A stretch of 64,000 nt of DNA from Allodiplogaster sudhausi (GCA_945643635.1 CALZFC010000005.1:4166001-4230000); one strand, 5' to 3'; positions 50,355-63,291 are shown, numbered from the stretch's first letter. The notes: generated by a model from the letters alone, not told the origin. Program-made: numbers and translations.

Positions 50355-50714
50355 ATTGACACTGAGAAAGAGGGCGCAGAGGAGGTCGATGACTCCATGA
50401 TCAGTCCTGAAGATGCTCTTCTCCTTCAAGAGCTCCGCTCTCGAATCGCCCCCGAGCTTCTACTCGTCCCTGACTATAACGATGACTACTCACTCCTCCG
50501 GTGGCTCGTTGGATGGGATCGCAAGCTCGGTTCGTCTCCATTCCTCTCGTTCTCTTCACCCATTCCTCATCTTTCTCTCTTTCTCTCTTTCTCTTCTCTC
50601 TCTCTCTCTTCTTTCTCTCTTTCTCTCTTTCTCTCTTTCTCTCTTTCTCTCTCTTCTCTCTTTCTCTCTTTCTCTCTTTCTCTCTTTCTCTCTTTCTCTC
50701 TTTCTTTCTTTCTT

Positions 50715-50747
<33 letters not shown>

Positions 50748-51645
50748 TCCTACAAATCTCTACTTGAAGATGTGATCGTTCCGAAGATGAAGTTCACTCT
50801 TCGTGCGATCCATGCCCTGGGCCTTTCCGAGGTGGATCTCTCGACTCTTGAATCAGTGACTTCCCACTGCGATTCGATCAGCACGCCCCTCCAATACCTC
50901 CCTGGTTGCTTTTCCATTCTAAGACAGCCTCATATTTCTCTTTGAATCCTAATTGCATTAAGTACTAGAAGTCGGACACTGGAAATGAATTCGAATTGAA
51001 CCTGTTTAGGATCTCTGATAGGGTTCGACAAGGATGGCAACGTCGTCTCCCTCCAGGCCGTCGGAAGACTCGATGCCTCCGGTTTCATTTTCTCGTCCAT
51101 CTGCGCCATCAAATTAAAGAACTACAGACAATAAAGTAAGAAAGTAAAGGGCATTTATGAATGCTGAAATATTGGAGGGTTGATGCAATGTCTGATGAAC
51201 TCTGATCTGTACCGGATGCGAATTGCGGAGAGCGAAGGAGTGATGCAAGTCATTCGAGAACAGGTCAGGCAGCCATTGGCTTCTTCTTCTAGAGTCTTTG
51301 CTTAAGGAACGCAAAATGGGGAAGAAGTTGGGTACTTCGGTGATCTTCGACTTGGATGGAATGAGGATGTCGATGCTGGACATGCAAGCCATCAAAGTGA
51401 TCACGACGATGCTCGCTCAGCTTCAGGTTCTCTTCTCTTTCCAAGTCAAGTACTATCATTAGCTGCTTGTGTGCAGGAGATGTTCCCCGACGTGCTGCGG
51501 AAGATCTTCATTGTGAATGCTCCCTCATTCATCCAAGTTCTCTGGACGGCCATCTCTCCTTGTCTGGCCAAGCAGACTCTCCAGAAGATTCAGTTCCTCG
51601 GCGACAACTGGAAGGACCGACTTCGGGTTCTCTCTCTCTCCTCTC

Positions 51646-51690
<45 letters not shown>

Positions 51691-53213
51691 CTCTCTCTCT
51701 CTATGGGTGACCCGCTTTTCATGCAGGAGGCGATCGGTGAAGACGTCCTCTTCCCCCACTGGGGTGGCACTCGTCCTGCTGACTCCCCCACTGGTTTCGT
51801 CCGCATGGGGGGCCCTGTCCCTGAATCTCTCAAGTCAATTCCTTCTCTTTCTTTTTACAATATGTTTTCTTAATTCCCACAATAAGAATGATTGAAAGGG
51901 CGGTAAGTTTAGAGAAGAGGTGGGAGCAGAAGAGAAGCCTTTTCCTCTCATCAGCTTGGATGTCCCTGCTCGCTCCATCAAAACTGTCTCTCTCCACGTT
52001 GAAGGTTTCCTTGTCTCCATCCCAAACTCATCATCTTTCTCTCTTCAAAAGAAGATTTCATTTGAATGAGTGTTTTGTCTTCACTATTCACCTCGAGCCG
52101 TAGTTGTGGCACAGAGAACTGAAAACAGAAAAAGGAACAAATGAAAATAGCAGGAAGAGATGCTGGGGAGCTTCGAGCTGAAAAACAACATGGGTGAGTG
52201 GGGAATTGGTATGCATATCCGAGCATGAAGGGCTGGGGTTCGTTTCCGCTTTGTGCCAATTCCTTCCAGTTTTGTTTGCTATATTTTGTCAGTCTTCTTT
52301 TGCCTCCTCCTCTGCATTAATTGCGCTGCTGATTACCTCTTTTCAGTTCTCAGATCAGCAAAAAAAAAAGAAGAAAATTCTTGGAAACCTACCAAGATTT
52401 AAAGTAAAGTAGCCTACACAGCTTTGCACAATATTCCTTGCACACCATTTGGACTTACATTGCACACAAATCTTCGCTTAAAAAAGTTCTTGATCGCGGA
52501 GAAGATTTGCATGCATAATTCTCGTGTGTGCATGGTAGACTGACTACAATATCATCAAAACAAGGATGCACAGGCTTCCTCGTTTTATGATCATTTCAGT
52601 ACTCGGCTACTAAAAAATCGCAGGGATCATTTTTTTTTTATGAAACCTGCTTTTTCATCGCAGCAAAGACGTATTTATGAATTCTAACATTATGACATTT
52701 TTTGAATCGGCAGCTCAAAAAATAACGAAAAATGATGAGGCGACCTGGAAGAAGGCGATGAGCGGAGCATCCACTGGTGGTGGCAGATCGCCGGAGGCAA
52801 CGGGGACATCTTCTTCTCCATCTCACGCACTCCTTCCGACGCCTCAGATGACCAGGAGGATGACGTCATCTGGCCCCGCTTCAAGCTACAGACAATCTTT
52901 GTTCCCGAGAAGGGCAAGGTCAAATCTGTTATCGAATATCTTGTTAATAAATGCATTCATTAAAATTTTTTATTCATTATTAATAAGTAATATATTTTTA
53001 TTACTTTTTCTAGAATGAGGATAACAGTAATTCTGATCTATTTTGAATTTTGCTTTCTTATATTAGTTTAATATTGATCATAATATAAATGTTTGGCAGA
53101 CGCGCGCGCTTCTGCCAGGCGAGTACAAGCTAATCTTCAACAACACTCACAGCCGCTTCCGTTCCAAGTCTATCCAGTACTCCGCTCAGTTCAAGACTGG
53201 CAGAAACGACTGA
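50355..53213 (+). CDS. SEC14-like lipid-transfer protein, CRAL-TRIO plus GOLD domains
   Basis: Related proteins bind phospholipids or tocopherol and act at Golgi or endosomal membranes. The first recognised exon (50355-50529) has LLRWLVGWDRKL, the CRAL-TRIO N-terminal signature. An in-frame Met lies at 50397, but residues before it are also open, so an earlier exon is likely. Later exons give ISTPLQYLPG (50770-50905), GFDKDGNVVSLQAVGRLDAS (51010-51110), NSDLYRMRIAESEGVMQVI (51190-51265), FDLDGMRMSMLDMQAIKVIT (to 51427), FPDVLRKIFIVNAPSFIQVL (to 51628) and EDVLFPHWGGT (51727-51830), covering the lipid pocket. The GOLD part follows: SIKTVSLHVEG (51960-52005), WWWQIAGGNGDIFFSISRTP and IWPRFKLQTIFVPEKGKV (52740-52920), and PGEYKLIFNNTHSRFRSKS (53100-53213), stop TGA at 53211. 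The domain order matches C. elegans CRAL-TRIO/GOLD proteins. Confidence 0.88.
50575..50745 (+). repeat. CT/CTTT microsatellite in a SEC14 intron
   Basis: An uninterrupted pyrimidine tract of about 170 bp, mainly CTCTTT units. Confidence 0.95.
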
Positions 53214-53760
53214 AAGTATCATTCCACTCTCTCTCTCTCCTTCTCTCTCTCTCTGCCTATTCTCTAACCCGATTACTAGTCTATCCGCTCTCTCTCCCAA
53301 GTGTCCTCTCCACTCGCTGTGCCCACTGCCCAATCAACTGGCGTGTGCACAAACTATTCCTCGCATTGTGATGAGATGTGTAAAAATCATGTTATGGATT
53401 ATCGGCAAAAGAACATTGTTAGCTCTAAAATGCTTTCCCTGCTCTGTTAAACAGAGATTCGCAATCAGCTGGCCATTTGATTATGTACCTAGGCAGCCAA
53501 ATGCATGAAATATCGATTTTCTTGTGGCTCTTGCGTTCACTCACAAGAACAACAAGGATGGAGAACGGTGGAATGAGAATATCGAAGTTGAAGAAAAAAA
53601 GGAAACTTGCCAGTCGTAGATTGAAAGCAAGGGAAGTCTGGGAGAATGAAGAACGAACGAGAGAGAGGGAGGGAGATTGGTAGAGAGTGAGAAATAGATA
53701 AAGAAAGAGGATGAGAGAGATAGTGAGAGGGAGATGGAGAGGGAGGAGTGAAGAGTAGTT
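53214..53760. other. 3' flank of the SEC14-like gene
   Basis: Short CT tract at 53225-53260, then GA-rich sequence at 53655-53755. No gene recognised. Confidence 0.45.
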
Positions 53761-53765
53761 AATAG

Positions 53766-54357
53766 TTATGATAGTTTATAACGGTTACCACGGGTTCTGA
53801 AGGGGATCTCTCGTCTGATGGAGATCACAAAGAACCAGTACAGGCCTGCCAGGCTTTTCATCACAGAAAACCAAAATATGTGTGCCTTTCTACGTTCTTG
53901 TGAAATGTAAGCTGACACTTGTTCTCTCTCTCTCTCTCTCTTCTTGTCTTTCTCTCTGTCTCTCTCTCCCTGTCTTTCTCTCTGCCTCTCTCCCTCTTTC
54001 CTTCTGTCTCCTTGCCACTCCATGCTTCTCGCCCTCTTTTCTCGCCCTCTTTCCCTACTACTCTCTCCTCTTTTCTATCTCTCTCCTTTTCTCTCTATCT
54101 TTTTCTCTCCTAAGATCACTTTGACGATTTCCTTCCTGAATGCGTTCGCATCTGCGATAAAGGCAAGAAATCACAAAAGACAATAGAGAAGAAGCATGGA
54201 AAAGATATAAGAATGATAAGGAAAGAGAAAGCAAGAAAGAGTATAAGTAGAAAGCAATCGAGAACCTCGTGGATATTGACCGAGTAAACATCAACGACCG
54301 TCTCATCACTTACTGCGTACACTTTATCAGGAACACTTTGAAGTCTTTCTAGAAGTA

Positions 54358-54394
<37 letters not shown>

Positions 54395-55255
54395 GAGAAA
54401 GAGAAGAGAAATAGAAGAGAAAGAGAAAGAGAAGAACGTTAGGGCAGAAGCCGAAAGACACGAGTGCAATTCACTCCGGACTTCTTCACTGTTGTGATGT
54501 GTGGCAGAAGATCAAAGCCAAGAAAAGTCTGTCTTGTTTAGCAGCTGTGCATTTCACAAACTATAGCAGCATCTATGTAGGCCTCTCTTTGTCTCTGCCT
54601 CTCTTCTCTTTCTCTCTCTCTCTTTCTCTGTTTCTCTCCCTCTTTCTTTCCAATCTTTCTTTAGTTTTTGGCATTCTTTATGCCTACGTCTTGTATCACT
54701 ATTTCTGATCCAGACACGCTTTCTCTCTTTCTCTGGCATATTCTCTCACCCACTCTAATCTCTCGCTTATCATTGCAAAATGTTCGCCTCCTAATATATA
54801 CGCACTCCGTGATGCCAAAACCACCGACGAGTTCACTTTTTCTTTCCAGGATTGAGCAATGGGAGCTTGTTCTTCTGCATTATAATATAAAAATATATAT
54901 AGCATTTTTGTACGGATGCTGCCATCTGCCTCTATGAACCCGATTTTACTTTTTTCACGTCCGTAAAACGTACACAGGAAATGCGAATCTGTATATCAAT
55001 GAAATTAATTTCTGCTGAGACTTAGTGATGTGCATTGTTATCCTTGCATATTATTTGCCGTACTCTTATCTCGTGATCGGAAGCTATTGTAGGTGATGTT
55101 GATGGCAGAGAAGAATGGTATAGAGAGAAAGAGAGCAAGAAAGAGAAAGAGAGAAAGAGATAGAGAGAGAGAAAGAGAGAGAGAGAGAGTGAGAGAAAGA
55201 GAGAGAGAGTACAAGGTACAGGTTGCCGCTCTCTCGTGGCAGCCCTCCAGCACAC
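53766..55255 (-). CDS. Possible unrecognised multi-exon gene (exon-like pieces)
   Basis: I do not recognise the product. On the minus strand several pieces look coding and are separated by introns with the usual CT polarity. They are an SVLEGCHERAATC piece (about 55212-55255), SDHEIRVRQIICKDNN (about 55025-55090), KVNSSVVLASRSAYILGGEH (about 54770-54850), ERLQSVPDKVYAVSDETVVD (about 54265-54350), NAFRKEIVKVILG (about 54105-54142) and a hydrophobic piece, SLAGLYWFFVISIRREIPF (about 53790-53855). The last would suit a C-terminal membrane helix with a basic tail. Splice phases do not all agree, so the model is a suggestion only. Confidence 0.3.
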
Positions 55256-55585
55256 TTTCGATATACCCTCTGCTTCGCTGAGTCTGCCTTCATTTCCATA
55301 CTCCTCTCCCCTCTATAAATGTTATTGCTTCCCTGAGTGATGGGTCGCAAGAGACCTTCAGTGTTCCGCTCTCTCTCCTTCCCTCAACTGTTTCAGAACT
55401 GTTCTTTTATTACTACCCATTACTACCCATGATGGTTTGTCTGTCGAACACAATTCATAAATCGTGAGCAGTGTTTAGAGTGAATAAAAGAGAAGATTAA
55501 TGTTAGCGTCCTCTGATAATTCCTTTTTGTTTTGTGAAGCGGAACAGAAAAGTGGACTAATAACTTCTTCTACAGAATCTTCCGC

Positions 55586-56679
55586 CAAGAAAAAGAATGG
55601 CGAAACGTCGCTTCCTCTTCCCGAAAAGTTCGGTTTAACAATATTGCAGTGTTATTCTTTCAGTCACATTTAGTTTCTCTGCACAGGGCAGCACATTCTT
55701 AGCAGCTGCCCTTTAATTATATTAGGAATCACTCTCATCTTGTACAGAGTATAATATTAATTTTGAAAAATGAAACGTTTTCTATTGTCGCTTGCATGTT
55801 TTCAGACCGGCTTCCGTACAAACGGACAGCGTCTCTCTCACGCAGCTTGTCAGCTTTTTCTTCTTTTTGTTTATTGTGTGATTTCTTTACTTCTGTAGAG
55901 AAACATTTGTATATTGCGAGAAAAAAAATCAAAAATATCTTTCCAAAACATGTGTCCTACGCATTTTGGTTACTGTTAGACCAAACCCCAAGCAAACGCG
56001 CATGCTCTTTCTTGCTTGCTCATGACCGGATTGACAATTTAGTTTCGCTATGCAACTCTCTTCGACTATATCCTCATTATTCTCGGCTCTGTCGTGGGAG
56101 TCATTCAGGGAGCATTGAGCTCCGTCCAGTCCATCATCTTCAGACATCTCACAGATGAACTTATCCAAGGGCAGATCCTGGCTAGTTCTCTTTTCCACTT
56201 CTTCTTCTTCTCTTCCTCTCTCTCTCTCTCTCTTTCTCTCTCTCCTTCTCTCTTTCTCTCTCGATTCATACTCTCTTGCAGTACGAACAGGGTCTCTTCG
56301 ACTATGGTACCTTCGAGCACAACTCTCTAATTGCAATCTGGCAGTATGCACTCTTTGGCATGGGGGTCTTCATTCTCGGCTTTATTGCGGTTAGTGTTGC
56401 CCTCGTGGCGTTGAGACAACTTAAAATGAATAACATTTGCATGGAAATCTATTTCGTTACTAGAAGAAGAATGTTCTCGCCAACGTTGAAATAATTGCCA
56501 TCTGATTGCATAATAACAAAGACTTTTGTGATTCCTCCTCAGATGAGTTGCTGGCACACTCTTTGTGAGAGACAAATCAACAAGATCCGCCGGAAATTCT
56601 TCGAAGCTATTCTCAGACAGGATATGCAGTGGTTCGACCGACACGAGACTGGCGCACTCACAACCAAGATGAGCGAGTC

Positions 56680-56718
<39 letters not shown>

Positions 56719-57423
56719 TATAGAGATAGTGTGTGATAGTGAGAGAGAGTGAGAAATAGTGAGGGTGAGAGAGATAGTGTATGAGAAAGAGAGCGAGTGT
56801 GACTCAGAGGGATGGATCGCATGAAGGACGGAATGGGGGACAAGTTGGGTGCCCTTCTGGTGTACTCTACACAATTCATCGCTGGTTTGGTATTTGCCTT
56901 CACTCTGAGCTGGAAGATGACACTCGTCATTCTCTGCTTTGTTCCCCTCTTCTTTGGACCAATGACTGTGGCCTCAAAGGTTCTTCTCTTCTTTCCTTCT
57001 CTCGTGTTCTTATCTTCTTTCTCTCTTTCTTTTCCCTCTCTCTCCAATCTTCTCTCTCATTTCAGATCATTGCCAAACTGGTGCCAAAGGAGCAGCTTGC
57101 AGCGGGGAAGGCGGGGCCGTGGCAGACGAAGTTTTCACGGGCATCCGCACTGTCATCGCCTTCAATGGCCAGAACAAGGAGATCCGACGGTTTCCTTACT
57201 TTTCAAAATATTTATTTTTATTCCAGCTCTAGCGTAAAAAAAACCTTTAAAAAAATCTAAATAAGATTTTCTTCTTAAAGATACACCTCTTGGTTGGACA
57301 AGATTCTGAAGTTCGGAACAAAGAAAGCGATGCTGACTTTCCTAGGAATGTCATTCATCACACTCGCCATGTTCGTAGCCATGGCCGTCTCGTTCTAGTC
57401 AGTCGCCACCCTCTCTTTCTCTT

Positions 57424-57460
<37 letters not shown>

Positions 57461-58064
57461 CTCTCTCGCTCGTGCTATCTCTCTCTCTCTCTCTTCTCTC
57501 ACTTTCAAATACTCTCTCTCTCTCTCTCTTTCTCTGCTTGTCTCCCTTTCAGCTACGGTACCACTCTGGTGATCGCTGGGGAAGTGTCTGCAGGAACGAC
57601 TTTCGCTGTGTTCTGGGCTGTGATTGGTGGCACCTTCTCGCTCGGCAATGTCTATTTTCAACTCATTCCTTCTATTCTCTTTTTCATAATCTTTACTGCT
57701 ACAGTAACATAAAAATCATACTGAAAATAATATATCAAAAAGTTTGAATAATTTCTAGCACTCTTGTGTTCATCAGAAAAAATATGGATATCGGATATCA
57801 TAAGCGTTTCACCAAACAATGCTTATTAGCTGCAAAAATATAAAAATATAAAGTATCCATGATTCCTCGATGTTGGGAAGGGCCCACCATCGAGGATTCA
57901 TGTATGTGCATACATATTGATATGGTTAATTAGAGTGTTGTAGGCCGCTCCCCAAATCGGAGTAATCGTAGGAGCGAAGTCAGCAGCCGCGCCGATCTTC
58001 GAGATCATCGACAGAGTCGGCATCTCTCTCCCTCTCTCTCTCTCTCTATCTCTATCTCTCTCTT

Positions 58065-58096
<32 letters not shown>

Positions 58097-58837
58097 CCTT
58101 TCCCTCACGCTAAACAACGTCGATTCGTTCAGATTCCGTCAATCGATTCTCAGTCTCCGAATGGCAAGAAACTCGAGGTTGTCAAAGGTGAAGTCGAATT
58201 CCGCAACATCAAGTTCAGCTACCCAACCCGCCAAGAAGCTCCCATTCTCCGCGGTGTCTCTATTAAGATAGCGGTATTCTATTCATTTCTTTGCAACTAT
58301 ATCTATGTAGTAAGTGAAAACAAAGGCTTCAAAAATATCAGGCTGGTTCTCGAGTCGCCTTTGTTGGCCATTCTGGATGCGGAAAGAGTACTCTTCTTGG
58401 GCTGCTTCTTCGCTATTACGATCAGGAAGATGGCCAGGTTGGCAGACAATGAAAGAGAGGAAGAGAAGGACAGAAGGAGAGAGTGAGAGTCACTGAGAGG
58501 ATACAAATGAAGGAGAAGTGAATAGCTACCGAGAGGATGCATGTATATGAAAGAGAGTGTGAGAGAAAGAGAGAAGAGAGTAGTCCTTTTGAGGTGCTGA
58601 TTGACGGAGTGGATGTGCGAGAATTGAATGTGTCTTCTCTCCGCCAAGCAGTTGGAGTTGTCTCTCAAGAACCCTGTCTCTTCGCTGATTCCATCGCCAA
58701 CAACCTCAAACTTGGCCGTGCGGATCTCAGCGAGCACGAGATGGAAGAAGTCTGTCGCATGGCTAATGCTCACGACTTCGTCATGCAGTTAAACGAGGTT
58801 CTCTCTCTCTCTCTCTCTTTCTCTCACTCTCTCTCTT

Positions 58838-58872
<35 letters not shown>

Positions 58873-59484
58873 TTCTATCGCATCCCCTCCCTCTTCCCAT
58901 CCTTCTCTCTATGTCACTCTACAGGGATACTCCTCTCGTATCGGAGATGGCGGAGTCCAACTCTCTGGCGGGCAGAAGCAACGCATCGCCATTGCAAGGG
59001 CACTCGCGAGGAATCCAAGGATTCTTCTACTTGATGAAGCAACTTCCGCTCTTGACACCGAGAGTGAGAGCATCGTCCAGACTGCTCTCGACAATGTCCG
59101 GTTGCAGCTCATCTCTCTTTCTCTCTCCATCTCTCGCGCTTTCCCTCTCTCGCTCGCTCTCTCTCTCACGCACTCTCTCTCTCGCTCGCGCTCTCTCTCT
59201 CACACACTCTCTCTCTCATTCTCTTTCTCTCTCTCGCCTTCCCTCTCTCGTTGTATTTCTTTCTTTTCTCTTTCTCTCTGTCGTTTGCTCTAATTCCAGT
59301 ATCTCTCCACTTAACAGGCCCAATCCGGCCGGACAACAATCTCCATTGCTCATCGACTCTCGACGATCCGAAATGTCGACTGCATCTATGTATTCGATAA
59401 GGCATGGACTGTTTTCTTCTCTTTCCTTCTGTGCTCCACTCTCTCTCTCTCTCCTCTCTCGCTCCACTCTCTCCTCTCTCTCTC

Positions 59485-59520
<36 letters not shown>

Positions 59521-62213
59521 CTCTCTCTCCTCTCTCTCTCTCTCTCCTCTCTCTCTCCTCTCTGCTTCTTCATTGCTGACTCTTAGGGAATGGTGGTTGA
59601 AATGGGAACCCACAACGAGCTCATGGAGAAGGATGGAATCTACACTCAACTGGTGCGGGCACAGGAGATTGAGAAGGCAGAGCCCGGCTATGATCTCGAG
59701 AAAGAAAGTTCGTCTACTTATCCACCAATTTTGAGTTCTTAATACACTGGCACTCCTGGTTTTGCTAACTTCTTCCATTTCTTCTTCTCGTTTGAGCCGA
59801 GAAAGCGACCGACTTCAAGAGGGCGTACAGTCATCAGGATTCGAGGAAGTCGAGTGTGGCCAGGATGAGCAGACGCATCTCAGTTGCAGTCTCTCAGACA
59901 AGTCAAAGCATCGTCGAGGCAGACATCGAGAGACTCAAGGCATGTGCAGAGAGAGAAAATGGAGAAAGAGAGGGAGAGAGGGAGAGAGAGAGAGGGTAGA
60001 CAAAAGGTAGTAGAGAGTTAGAAGGCTCTTCTAATTTAAAAAAAAAAAAGATATATGAATACACAAGCATACTGTAGTCTGGCTCGGAATGCAATTCTCT
60101 GGTTGCAGAGAATTGTCAGGTTGGTTTGAAAGAAGATTATTTGCTTTTCTTGATGGTTTTGATCTTGCTTGCGCTTGAAAAAAGGGGCAGGGTGCAAAAT
60201 AAATAAGGATTCTCAGAATCTCTGATGGCCTTCCCGATTTTGCATTTCATTGGAGTTCTTTCTTTAAAGCTTATATGCGGTTTTAGGAAGTTTTTTGGTT
60301 TTCTCGGTATTCGTGGCGGTTTACATTCTTTTTCTATTCAATTGGTAAAGGACGCCAAAATGAAAGAGAGCAGAGCGAGCTAATTATAATACAAAGTATT
60401 CATTTGCAGGACGCGGCGGAAGAAGAGAAAGCCAATCCCTCTTCCCTCTTCACAATCATCCGCTACGCTAGGAATGAATGGTGGATGCTCATCCTCGGCC
60501 TTCTCCTCGCAATCATCCGTGGACTGACCTTCCCGATCTTCTCGATCATCTACGGACAGATGTTCACAGTCAGTTCGCGGTCTCCTTCTATCTTCTCCTT
60601 CCGAATGAGTTCTCTGCTTCCAGACTCTTTCTTCCTCGAGTGACGATGCCATGTTGTCTGGTGCTCGTCTGAATGCAGTGTGGTTCACTCTTCTGGGAGT
60701 CATGTCCTTCACGGCCACCTTCTCCTCGGGTTTCCTATTCGGACGAGCTGGAGAAAGTCTCACCAAGCGAATGAGGAGTGCTCTCTTCAGGAATATTCTT
60801 CTTCAGGTACTCCTTATTTCCACTTCTTTCCATTTTCCTTAATTTTCATAACCCATGTTAAGGATGGTGAATATTTCGACAAGCTCGAGAATGCTCCGGG
60901 GCGTCTCACGACGCGACTTGCCACAGACGCATCCAATATCCGCGCTGTTAGTTGGAGAGAGGAGAGGGGGGGGGTTAGAGAGAGAAAAGGTGAGAGGGGA
61001 GAGGGGGGTTAGAGAGAGAAGAGGAGATGAGTGTTGCCTTCAGGCGATCGACCAGCGTCTGGCGGACGTGCTGCAGGCAGTGGCAGCCATAGTGGCCGCC
61101 ATCACAATCGCCTTCACGTACGGGCCCACCATGGCACCCATCGGCATTCTCACGGCTGGAGTCAGTCCTTCTCTTCCTTTCCTCTGTACTCTCTTCCTTT
61201 CTCATATTCCTTCTCTTCCTCTTCTCTGCACTCTCCTCTTTTCTCAGACTCTCGTCACTCTCCAAACACTCATTGCCCAGTATCTCAAGAAAAAGGGACA
61301 AACGGACGCAGTGAAAGCGGAGGAGCCATCCAGGGTCGGTTCATCCTCATCTTTACTGAAATCGACGATATTAATGCACTTTTCTTCTGTTTATTATGGA
61401 ATACAGAACTTTGAACATCTTTTCAGTTGGCTGCCGAAGCGATCGAACAACATAAAACAGTGGCATATCTTACACGTGAGAAGTTCTTCGCAGAATCATT
61501 CGAAGAAGGAATGCGAGGCCCTCACCGACGCACTCTTTTCAGAGGTTCCCCAGCTGCCTTCGAGGCAGTCACTTGACCCTCTTCTCTGCAGGTGTTGTGC
61601 AGTCATTGACGTACGCCTTGTCGATCTCCTTCGTGTTCTTCAACTTCGCAGCCGCGTACCGCTACGGTCTCTGGCTCATCTACGTCGGCAACGCCACTCC
61701 ATACATTGTCTTCCAGTCAGATCCTTCTGCAGCCATTCTCATTCTATCTGCTGCATTCACGGAGTGATCGAGTCTCTGAACGTGGCGTCGATGTCTCTGG
61801 TTTCCTTCGGCACTTACTTCCCCGAGTACGTGCGAGCCCGTCTCTCGGCCGGCCTTCTCTTCAACATGCTCAACGCCAAACGAGAATCGATTCTCTTTCT
61901 GAACAAGGAGAAAAACCTGTTCGGACTATTTCTATGTTCAATCCAAATATCTTAGTATGTAAAAAGAGAGAGAGTGAGAGAGAGAGGGAGAGAGAGAGAA
62001 TGAGTTGTCCTTGCAGAAGCTGAAAGGCACAGTCCGTTTCTCGCGTGCCTTCTTCTCGTACCCCACCCGCCGCAACCACTTGGTGCTGCAAGACCTTGAC
62101 TTCGCTGCGAAGCCTGGCCAAACCGTTCCCTGGTCGGCCCCTCCGGCTGCGGGAAGAGCACCACCATCCAACTCGTAGAGCGTTCTATGATCCCTCGCTC
62201 GGGGCTGTTGTCC
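55586..62213 (+). CDS. P-glycoprotein-type ABC transporter (ABCB family), with frame breaks, 3' end not seen
   Basis: ATP-driven efflux pump with two membrane domains and two nucleotide-binding domains (NBD). The start is uncertain; a candidate first exon lies at 55586-55633. TMD1: [20 protein letters not shown] (56043), [17 protein letters not shown] (to 56672), [16 protein letters not shown] (to 56980), [15 protein letters not shown] (57290), [19 protein letters not shown] (57570). NBD1: [13 protein letters not shown] (58190), Walker [10 protein letters not shown] (58362-58390), Q-loop VSQEPCLF (58660), signature [15 protein letters not shown] (58955-59005), Walker [13 protein letters not shown] (59020-59060), H-loop IAHRLSTI (59340). 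TMD2: [16 protein letters not shown] (60520) to [12 protein letters not shown] (61800). NBD2: [17 protein letters not shown] (62045) and a Walker A that needs a frame change. Single-base gaps break the frame near 57116, 61878, 62126 and 62184. Later NBD2 motifs are not in the window. Confidence 0.88.
60000..60409 (+). other. Intron between NBD1 and TMD2 of the ABC gene
   Basis: About 400 bp, AT-rich, with a poly(A) tract near 60038. It separates the linker exon from the exon that starts [14 protein letters not shown]. Confidence 0.6.
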
Positions 62214-62337
62214 GTTTTCTTAATCTTCACACACAAGGAAAGAAAGCGTTAAGATCAACGCTCCTGGCTACGGTTTGAATCGTCAAAATTCCTCATAACG
62301 GTTAGGACCGTAGGAATCGGGTCATTTCAAATCGTTG
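62214..62337. other. Junction between ABC gene and repeat array
   Basis: Coding similarity ends at LGAVV near 62212, followed by a possible GTTTTC donor. The next 120 bp contain AAAGCGTTAAGATCAACGCT, a near-palindrome related to the following repeat. Confidence 0.5.
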
Positions 62338-62475
62338 GTTTGAAATCGTTGGGTACGAAAGCGTTAGAAGGCGGAGGCGAGGGCAAAGCGTTAAGACTAA
62401 CGCTTTCGTCTGTCAGCAAGCAGCACCTGCACCTTCAAACCCCCCCCCCCCCCCTCCTCTTTCTCTCTCTCTCTC

Positions 62476-62520
<45 letters not shown>

Positions 62521-62607
62521 ATCATCACTTCCCCCACCATCCTGCGGCTCAGGTTAGCTAATTATCTAACTTTCGCGAACGGAATATTTCTCTGTTTCTG
62601 TGACCAA
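62338..62607 (+). repeat. Type-B repeat, copy 1
   Basis: Starts TTGAAATCGTTGGGTACG, holds the inverted pair ACGAAAGCGTTA / TAACGCTTTCGT, a poly(C) stretch, a CT run and a tail CAGGTTAGCTAATTATC. Recurs 954 bp later. Confidence 0.9.
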
Positions 62608-62810
62608 AACAACAGTTAAATAGAATAAAATCAAAATAAAGTTCGCAAAAGTCGATAATTTAGCTAACCTGTTATCCGTTGAGATGTTGGGAGTCGTTGT
62701 CGTCGATTGTACCTGGAAGTAGACAGAGAGAGAGAGAGAGAAAGACATTTTGCTCCTGATCGGACCCGAACCACCACCCCCCGCGCGCAAGTTTCCCACG
62801 TTAACCACTA
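62608..62810 (-). repeat. tRNA-derived SINE-like repeat, copy a (5' truncated)
   Basis: Reverse strand: the head is cut inside the A box, the B box GGTTCGGGTCC is present, then a CT run and a tail GTTAGCTAAATTATCGAC ending in TTTATTTTGATTTTATTC. Confidence 0.8.
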
Positions 62811-63025
62811 AGTTCGCAAAAGTCGATAATTTAGCTAACCTGTTATCCGTTGAGATGTTGGGAGTCGTTGTCGTCGATTGTACCTGGAAGTAGACAGAGA
62901 GAGAGAGAGAAAGACATTTTGCTCCTGATCGGACCCGAACCACCACCCCCCGCGCGCAAGTTTCCCACGTTAACCACTAGTCCACCACCCCACCCATTTG
63001 GCTATCTGCATTAGATAATGTAGTG
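62811..63025 (-). repeat. tRNA-derived SINE-like repeat, copy b
   Basis: Reverse strand: intact head with an A-box variant (GGACTAGTGGTTA), B box GGTTCGGGTCC, CT run and tail. The terminal AT-rich part of the tail is missing where it abuts copy a. Confidence 0.82.
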
Positions 63026-63276
63026 ACAACAGTTAAATAGAATAAAATCAAAATAAAGTTCGCAAAAGTCGATAATTTAGCTAACCTGTTATCCGTTGAG
63101 ATGTTGGGAGTCGTTGTCGTCGATTGTACCTGGAAGTAGACAGAGAGAGAGAGAGAGAAAGACATTTTGCTCCTGATCGGACCCGAACCACCACCCCCCG
63201 CGCGCAAGTTTCCCACGTTAACCACTAGGCCACCACCCCACCCATTTGGCTAACTGCATTAGATAATGTAGTGATA
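63026..63276 (-). repeat. tRNA-derived SINE-like repeat, copy c (best copy)
   Basis: The reverse strand has an RNA polymerase III type-2 promoter: A box TGGCCTAGTGGTTA at 63219-63232 and B box GGTTCGGGTCC at 63179-63189. The two boxes together span 54 nt, as in a tRNA gene. The rest does not fold as a functional tRNA, so this is a tRNA-related head of a SINE. A CT run, a unique region and an AT-rich tail follow. Confidence 0.85.
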
Positions 63277-63291
63277 AAGGGGGGGGGTGGC

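Noticed and set aside
63179..63232. True tRNA gene
   Set aside because: A and B boxes are present at the right spacing, but the flanks do not form an acceptor stem with a clear anticodon arm and the unit continues into a longer repeat, so SINE head fits better.
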